The notes under the pieces are model-generated. The model saw nothing but the letters and a program-made list of their open reading frames with translations, was not told where the DNA came from and searched no databases. Below are positions 60,501 through 64,000 of a DNA stretch of 64,000 nt, piece after piece. Positions within the stretch are counted from its first letter, which is position 1, and each line of letters starts with the position of its first letter. A program made the translations under genes and the position numbers. The stretch comes from Flavobacteriaceae bacterium (GTDB taxonomy: Bacteria > Bacteroidota > Bacteroidia > Flavobacteriales > Flavobacteriaceae), in assembly GCA_947463515.1 (NCBI GenBank), contig CANHRI010000006.1:1-64000 (forward strand). Reading direction: 5' to 3'.

Positions 60501-61805
60501 TTAGTTGATGCTACCACAGGTATCGTTTTAAATACCCACAATATTCCTTATGGATCGAGTATTTTCGTGAAAGACGGTGATGTGGTTGAAAAAGGAACAA
60601 CATTGTGTAAATGGGATCCTTATAACGGGGTAATTGTATCTGAATTTACAGGTAAAATTGCTTATGAAGATTTAGAACAAGGACAAACGTTCCAAGTTGA
60701 AATCGACGAACAAACTGGATTCCAAGAGAAAGTAATTTCAGAAGGAAGAAACAAGAAATTGATTCCAACCTTATTGATTTATGGAAAAGATGGTGAATTA
60801 ATTCGTTCGTACAACTTACCGGTAGGGGCACACCTTATGGTTGAGGATGGCGAGAAAATTAAGGCGGGTAAAATCTTAGTGAAGATTCCACGTCGTTCTT
60901 CAAAAGCAGGCGATATCACGGGAGGTCTTCCACGTATTACCGAGTTGTTAGAGGCGCGTAATCCTTCAAACCCAGCAGTAGTTTCTGAAATTGACGGGGT
61001 AGTTTCTTTCGGTAAAATCAAACGCGGTAACCGTGAGATTATTATCGAATCGAAGTTTGGTGAAATCCGTAAATACTTAGTGAAATTATCAAGTCAGATT
61101 TTGGTTCAAGAAAATGACTTCGTAAAAGCAGGTATGCCCTTGTCGGATGGTGCCATTACTCCTGAAGATATTTTACGTATTCAAGGACCATCTGCGGTAC
61201 AACAATACTTGGTGAATGAAATTCAAGAAGTTTACCGTTTACAAGGGGTAAAAATCAATGACAAGCACTTTGAAGTGGTGATTCGTCAAATGATGCGTAA
61301 GGTACAAATTGAAGATCCAGGAGACACCTTGTTCTTGGAAGAGCAATTGGTACACACCAGCGATTTTATGGTTGAAAACGACAAGTTATACGGTATGAAA
61401 GTGGTAGAAGATGCGGGCGATTCCGAAAATCTAAAACCGGGACAAATCGTAAGTCCACGTGACCTTCGTGATGAGAATTCTGTGTTGAAACGTAATGATA
61501 AAAACTTAGTGGTGGCTCGTGATGCAGTTATGGCTACGGCTACTCCAGTACTTCAGGGTATTACAAGAGCTTCGTTGCAAACCAAATCATTCATTTCGGC
61601 GGCTTCGTTCCAAGAGACTACAAAAGTATTGAATGAAGCGGCAGTAGCGGGTAAAGTCGATAACCTTGAAGGTTTGAAAGAAAACGTTATTGTAGGACAC
61701 CGAATTCCAGCTGGTACGGGTATGCGCGATTACGATCATATTATTGTAGGGTCGAAAGATGATTACAATGAGTTAATGGCCAACAAAGAAGAATACGTTT
61801 ACTAG
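57504..61805 (+). CDS. rpoC: DNA-directed RNA polymerase subunit beta prime
   Basis: The 1433-residue RpoC has the N-terminal zinc motif [20 protein letters not shown], the catalytic [12 protein letters not shown] with three Asp that hold Mg2+, and the second zinc motif [19 protein letters not shown]. It is co-transcribed with rpoB. The DUF3467 gene starts 2 bases after its stop. Confidence 0.99.
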   Translation: MNNRNKDKNTIKRFDKITIGLASPESILAESRGEVLKPETINYRTHKPERDGLFCERIFGPVKDFECACGKYKRIRYKGIVCDRCGVEVTEKKVRRDRVGHINLVVPIAHIWYFRSLPNKIGYILGLPSKKLDMIIYYERYVVIQAGIAKNVDGEPLQKLDFLTEEEYLNILDTLPMENQYLDDSDPNKFIAKMGAECIMDLLARTDLDALSYELRHSANNETSKQRKTEALKRLQVVESFRDSNLNRENRPEWMILKVIPVIPPELRPLVPLDGGRFATSDLNDLYRRVIIRNNRLKRLMEIKAPEVILRNEKRMLQEAVDSLFDNTRKASAVKTESNRPLKSLSDSLKGKQGRFRQNLLGKRVDYSARSVIVVGPELKMYECGLPKDMAAELYKPFVIRKLIERGIVKTVKSAKKIIDKKEPVVWDILENVIKGHPVLLNRAPTLHRLGIQAFQPKLIEGKAIQLHPLTCTAFNADFDGDQMAVHLPLGPEAILEAQLLMLASHNILNPANGAPITVPSQDMVLGLYYMTKERLSTPELPIKGEGLTFYSAQEVNIALNEGRLELNARVKIRTKDFNENGELVYKIIQTTAGRVLFNEVVPEAAGYINEVLTKKSLRDIIGKILATTNVPTTAAFLDDIKDMGYKFAFQGGLSFSLGDIKVPEKKDELIADAREQVDGITMNYNMGLITNNERYNQVIDVWTSTNALLTELAMKNIREDQQGFNSVYMMLDSGARGSKEQIRQLTGMRGLMAKPKKSTAGGGEIIENPILSNFKEGLSILEYFISTHGARKGLADTALKTADAGYLTRRLHDVSQDVIVNSVDCGTLRGIEVTALKKNEEVVETLGERILGRVTLQDVVNPLTSQVIIAAGEEITEAVVREIEESPIERVEVRSPLTCEATKGICAKCYGRNLATGKMTQKGEAVGVIAAQSIGEPGTQLTLRTFHVGGVAGGVSEESSIVARFGGRLEIEDLKTVKGEDSEGNEVDIVISRSTELKLVDATTGIVLNTHNIPYGSSIFVKDGDVVEKGTTLCKWDPYNGVIVSEFTGKIAYEDLEQGQTFQVEIDEQTGFQEKVISEGRNKKLIPTLLIYGKDGELIRSYNLPVGAHLMVEDGEKIKAGKILVKIPRRSSKAGDITGGLPRITELLEARNPSNPAVVSEIDGVVSFGKIKRGNREIIIESKFGEIRKYLVKLSSQILVQENDFVKAGMPLSDGAITPEDILRIQGPSAVQQYLVNEIQEVYRLQGVKINDKHFEVVIRQMMRKVQIEDPGDTLFLEEQLVHTSDFMVENDKLYGMKVVEDAGDSENLKPGQIVSPRDLRDENSVLKRNDKNLVVARDAVMATATPVLQGITRASLQTKSFISAASFQETTKVLNEAAVAGKVDNLEGLKENVIVGHRIPAGTGMRDYDHIIVGSKDDYNELMANKEEYVY

Positions 61806-61807
61806 TT

Positions 61808-62116
61808 ATGAGCGAAGAATTGCAACCCGGACAAATCAACATCGAGTTGGATGAGAAAACGGCTGAAGGGATTTACTCCAATTTGGCCATCATTAATCAT
61901 TCCCCCTCAGAGTTTGTGTTGGATTTTGTGACCATCATGCCTGGTGTGCCAAAATCCAAAGTGAAGTCTAGAATTATTCTGACCCCACAACACGCCAAAC
62001 GTTTCTTAAATGCCTTGGCCGAAAACATTCACCGTTTTGAAGCCGCTCATGGTGTGATCAAAGAGACGGATGTTCCTCCCGTTCCGTTGAATTTCGGACC
62101 GACTGGACAAGCTTAA
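61808..62116 (+). CDS. DUF3467 family protein
   Basis: The 102-residue protein (NIELDEKTAEGIYSNLAIINHSPSEFVLDF, then SRIILTPQHAKRFLNALAENI) is a DUF3467 member, a small family common after rpoC in Bacteroidota. It has no known function, but the two-base gap to rpoC means coupled translation and hints at a role linked to transcription or the ribosome. A terminator follows. Confidence 0.92.
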   Translation: MSEELQPGQINIELDEKTAEGIYSNLAIINHSPSEFVLDFVTIMPGVPKSKVKSRIILTPQHAKRFLNALAENIHRFEAAHGVIKETDVPPVPLNFGPTGQA

Positions 62117-62125
62117 AAATGTAAG

Positions 62126-62158
62126 AAACTCCGCTAGAAATAGTGGAGTTTTTTTTTA
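62126..62158 (+). terminator. Terminator after rpoC-DUF3467
   Basis: AAACTCCGCTA pairs with TAGTGGAGTTT (one G-T) around a GAAA tetraloop, followed by nine T. It is the end of the rpoBC operon. Confidence 0.92.
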
Positions 62159-62268
62159 TAAAAAAACTAAAATAACCGACTAAAAACCGATTTATCCGAT
62201 GAATGAAATAATAGGTTGATGTTAACAAAAAGCTAACATAAAATGTCTGTTTTCAGGGTTTTAGTTTT

Positions 62269-62276
62269 TAATTTTG
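62269..62276 (+). promoter_or_regulatory. Candidate -7 element for the large secreted protein gene
   Basis: TAATTTTG at 62269-62276 matches TANNTTTG, 18 bases before the first ATG at 62294. A convincing -33 element was not found. Confidence 0.45.
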
Positions 62277-62293
62277 TCTCACAAAAAAAAACA

Positions 62294-64000
62294 ATGATGA
62301 AAACATTACAAATTGAAAGTAAGCACTTTTTGCTAAAATTCTTATTAATTGTTTTTCTATCTGTTTATAGTTTGTCTCATAGTCAGTCTTTGTATGAGAA
62401 TTTTAATTATACGGCAGGTGGAAATATTGGTGGCAGTACTTCTTCTGCTGGTACTAACAACAATTCATGGACAACTCACAGTAATTCACAAGCTGGAACC
62501 ATTAATGTGTTATCTGGGAACTTAACTTATTCAGGATTACAAAGTTCGGTAGGAAATCGCGTTTTTATACCAGGTTCAAACTCTACTGTTTCAAGAGATG
62601 TTAATCGATCAGCAGGTTTGCCTGCAAATCAAAATGTAACTTATTATTCTTTTCTCTTAAATGTTGTTGACAATACTCAACTAGCATCAACTTTTGGGAC
62701 AGGTGGTAATGGTTATTTTATACACTTGTCCTCGACAAATGGAACATCTGCTGCAAATTTTACTGCTAAAGTTTATGCAAGAAGTTCTAATACTGGGTCA
62801 AATTTTAGATTAGGAATTTCTGAAACTGGTAATACTCCTGTAGAAGTTACAGGTGATTTAAATTTTGGTACAACTTATTTGATTGTTGTGAAGTATGTCT
62901 ATAATGCTTCAGTTAGTGATCTTGCAACCATGTGGGTCAATCCTACTAGTTTAGGCGGCTCTGAACCTTCTGGTGGAGTGAATGGTCCAGGATCAGCTAA
63001 CGTAGCATCCTATAATTCCTCAAATACTGGTATTTGTATTCGAAATGCAAGTGCAACACCAAAAGCAGAAATTGACGAAATACGTGTAGGGACAACTTGG
63101 GCAAGTGTTACTCCAGCAGCTGCAGGTACAATCACGGGTGCAGCTACTACTGCTGCATTTACAACAACCTATGGTACTGCTTCTGCCACTCAATCTTTTG
63201 CGGTTTCGGGCACTAATTTAACGGCCAATTTGGTGGCTACTGCCCCTGCAGGATTTGAAGTGTCTTCTGATAATATTACCTTCGGTTCTACTGCAATTTT
63301 TGCACCAACTGGAGGAAACGCTTCGGGAACGCTTCGTATTCGCTTAAGTGCAACGGCACTTGTTTCAGGGAATTATAATAGTCAAACTATCGTATTGTCT
63401 TCTACAGGAGCAACAGCTCAAAATATCACTACTCCCGCTACAGGGAATGCTGTATCTCCCGCTTCGTTGACGATAACGGCTAATAATCAAGCTGTAGCTT
63501 TTGGAACACCTGTCGCGACAGTTATTGCAGCGGGTTCGTATACGCCCTCTGGGTTTGTAAATGGTGAGACAGCTTCGGTTATTTCTGGAACGGCCACCTA
63601 TACTACAACGTATACCGATACTACTCCAGCGGGTACATCAGGGGTAACGATTACGCCTAATGTTGGTGGTTTGACCGCCGCTAATTATACGTTTACACCT
63701 GCCAACGGAACGATTACTATTACTTCGTCACCGGTGCCTTCGATCACCAGTGCATTAACCGCTTCGGCTACCTATGGAACATCATTTACATATCAAATTA
63801 CTACCGATAATGCGCCAACTTCATTCAACGCTGTTAACTTGCCTACAGGCTTAACTATTAACACGGTTACGGGGGAGATTAGTGGTATACCTACCGCAGC
63901 ACCTGGTGCCTATTCAGTTGGACTCGTAGCTACAAATGCTGGTGGCGATGGAACCGCTACCTTAAGCTTATCGATTGCTGCCAAAGGATTAACTATTAAT
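62294..64000 (+). CDS. Large secreted protein with beta-sandwich/MBG-type repeats, 3' end outside the window
   Basis: The frame runs open from ATG 62294 (or ATG 62297) to the window edge, 569 codons. It has a signal peptide (VYSLSHSQS). Residues about 35-275 look like a lectin-like sandwich domain. At about 277-390 a domain starts GTITGAATTAAFTTTYGTAS and has APAGFEVSSDNITFG; at about 391-475 is an MBG-like domain (SLTITANNQAVAFGTPV, TPNVGGLTAANYTFTPANGTITI); at about 478-565 is a putative Ig domain (GLTINTVTGEISGIPTAAPGAYSV). Such repeats occur in surface adhesins of Bacteroidota, usually ending in a T9SS signal, which would lie beyond the edge. The exact role is unknown. Confidence 0.85.
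   Translation, partial: MMKTLQIESKHFLLKFLLIVFLSVYSLSHSQSLYENFNYTAGGNIGGSTSSAGTNNNSWTTHSNSQAGTINVLSGNLTYSGLQSSVGNRVFIPGSNSTVSRDVNRSAGLPANQNVTYYSFLLNVVDNTQLASTFGTGGNGYFIHLSSTNGTSAANFTAKVYARSSNTGSNFRLGISETGNTPVEVTGDLNFGTTYLIVVKYVYNASVSDLATMWVNPTSLGGSEPSGGVNGPGSANVASYNSSNTGICIRNASATPKAEIDEIRVGTTWASVTPAAAGTITGAATTAAFTTTYGTASATQSFAVSGTNLTANLVATAPAGFEVSSDNITFGSTAIFAPTGGNASGTLRIRLSATALVSGNYNSQTIVLSSTGATAQNITTPATGNAVSPASLTITANNQAVAFGTPVATVIAAGSYTPSGFVNGETASVISGTATYTTTYTDTTPAGTSGVTITPNVGGLTAANYTFTPANGTITITSSPVPSITSALTASATYGTSFTYQITTDNAPTSFNAVNLPTGLTINTVTGEISGIPTAAPGAYSVGLVATNAGGDGTATLSLSIAAKGLTIN

Overview
The window reads as a chromosomal segment of a member of the Flavobacteriaceae (Bacteroidota), close to Flavobacterium in type. 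The evidence is a SusC/SusD pair, several secreted proteins with C-terminal type IX secretion (T9SS) sorting domains, Bacteroidota-only families (Porin_10-type porin, DUF2851, DUF5522, DUF4136, DUF3467, GLPGLI), promoters with the TANNTTTG -7 element, and mRNAs that mostly lack Shine-Dalgarno sequences, with rpsU the clear exception. No phage, insertion sequence, integrase other than housekeeping XerC, CRISPR array or resistance gene was seen.

Region 1 (1-9.1 kb) is catabolic and looks richer in G+C than the rest. It holds the end of a thiolase gene, paaZ with an unusual C-terminal extra domain, a crotonase-family hydratase, paaY, and then a branched-chain 2-oxoacid dehydrogenase E2, a branched-chain aminotransferase and a fused E1 alpha-beta gene. 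Together these link aromatic ring degradation with amino-acid transamination and oxidative decarboxylation. paaZ is bracketed by two inverted copies of a roughly 80-100 base interspersed repeat, and a related copy lies at 46.9 kb. The E1 and E2 genes carry small palindromes in frame in their linkers, and hexamer repeats occur both in the E2 linker and between genes.

Region 2 (9.5-18 kb, mostly minus strand) has a polysaccharide-deacetylase lipoprotein, a DUF4136 lipoprotein with a possible G-quadruplex tract, urocanate hydratase, a DUF5522 protein, a tiny HEXXH membrane protein, and a 1457-residue T9SS-exported protein. A second T9SS protein with a related C-terminal half is transcribed divergently at 18.3 kb.

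Region 3 (20-31 kb) is mixed: a D-cysteine desulfhydrase-like enzyme, a glucosaminidase/LysM lipoprotein, hemL, three small secreted proteins of similar plan, lysS, lipB and rnhB. Inside it is a compact cluster at 24.2-27.6 kb: a small Cys-rich membrane protein, an MbnP-like protein, an MbnH/MauG-like di-haem protein and a secreted or outer-membrane protein with a CxxCxC motif. It probably concerns copper and is the most interesting system in the window.

Region 4 (31-47 kb) carries SusC/SusD followed by a T9SS subtilase, a porin, a cystathionine beta-synthase-like enzyme, a PNGase F-like glycosidase with a long N-terminal domain, DUF2851-PspC-HhH genes and an acyl-CoA dehydrogenase.

Region 5 (47-62 kb) is the translation and transcription core: rpsU, xerC, hpf, tRNA-Thr, tRNA-Tyr, tRNA-Thr, tuf, tRNA-Trp, secE, nusG, rplK, rplA, rplJ, rplL, rpoB, rpoC and a DUF3467 gene. 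The window ends inside a large secreted protein built of beta-sandwich repeats.
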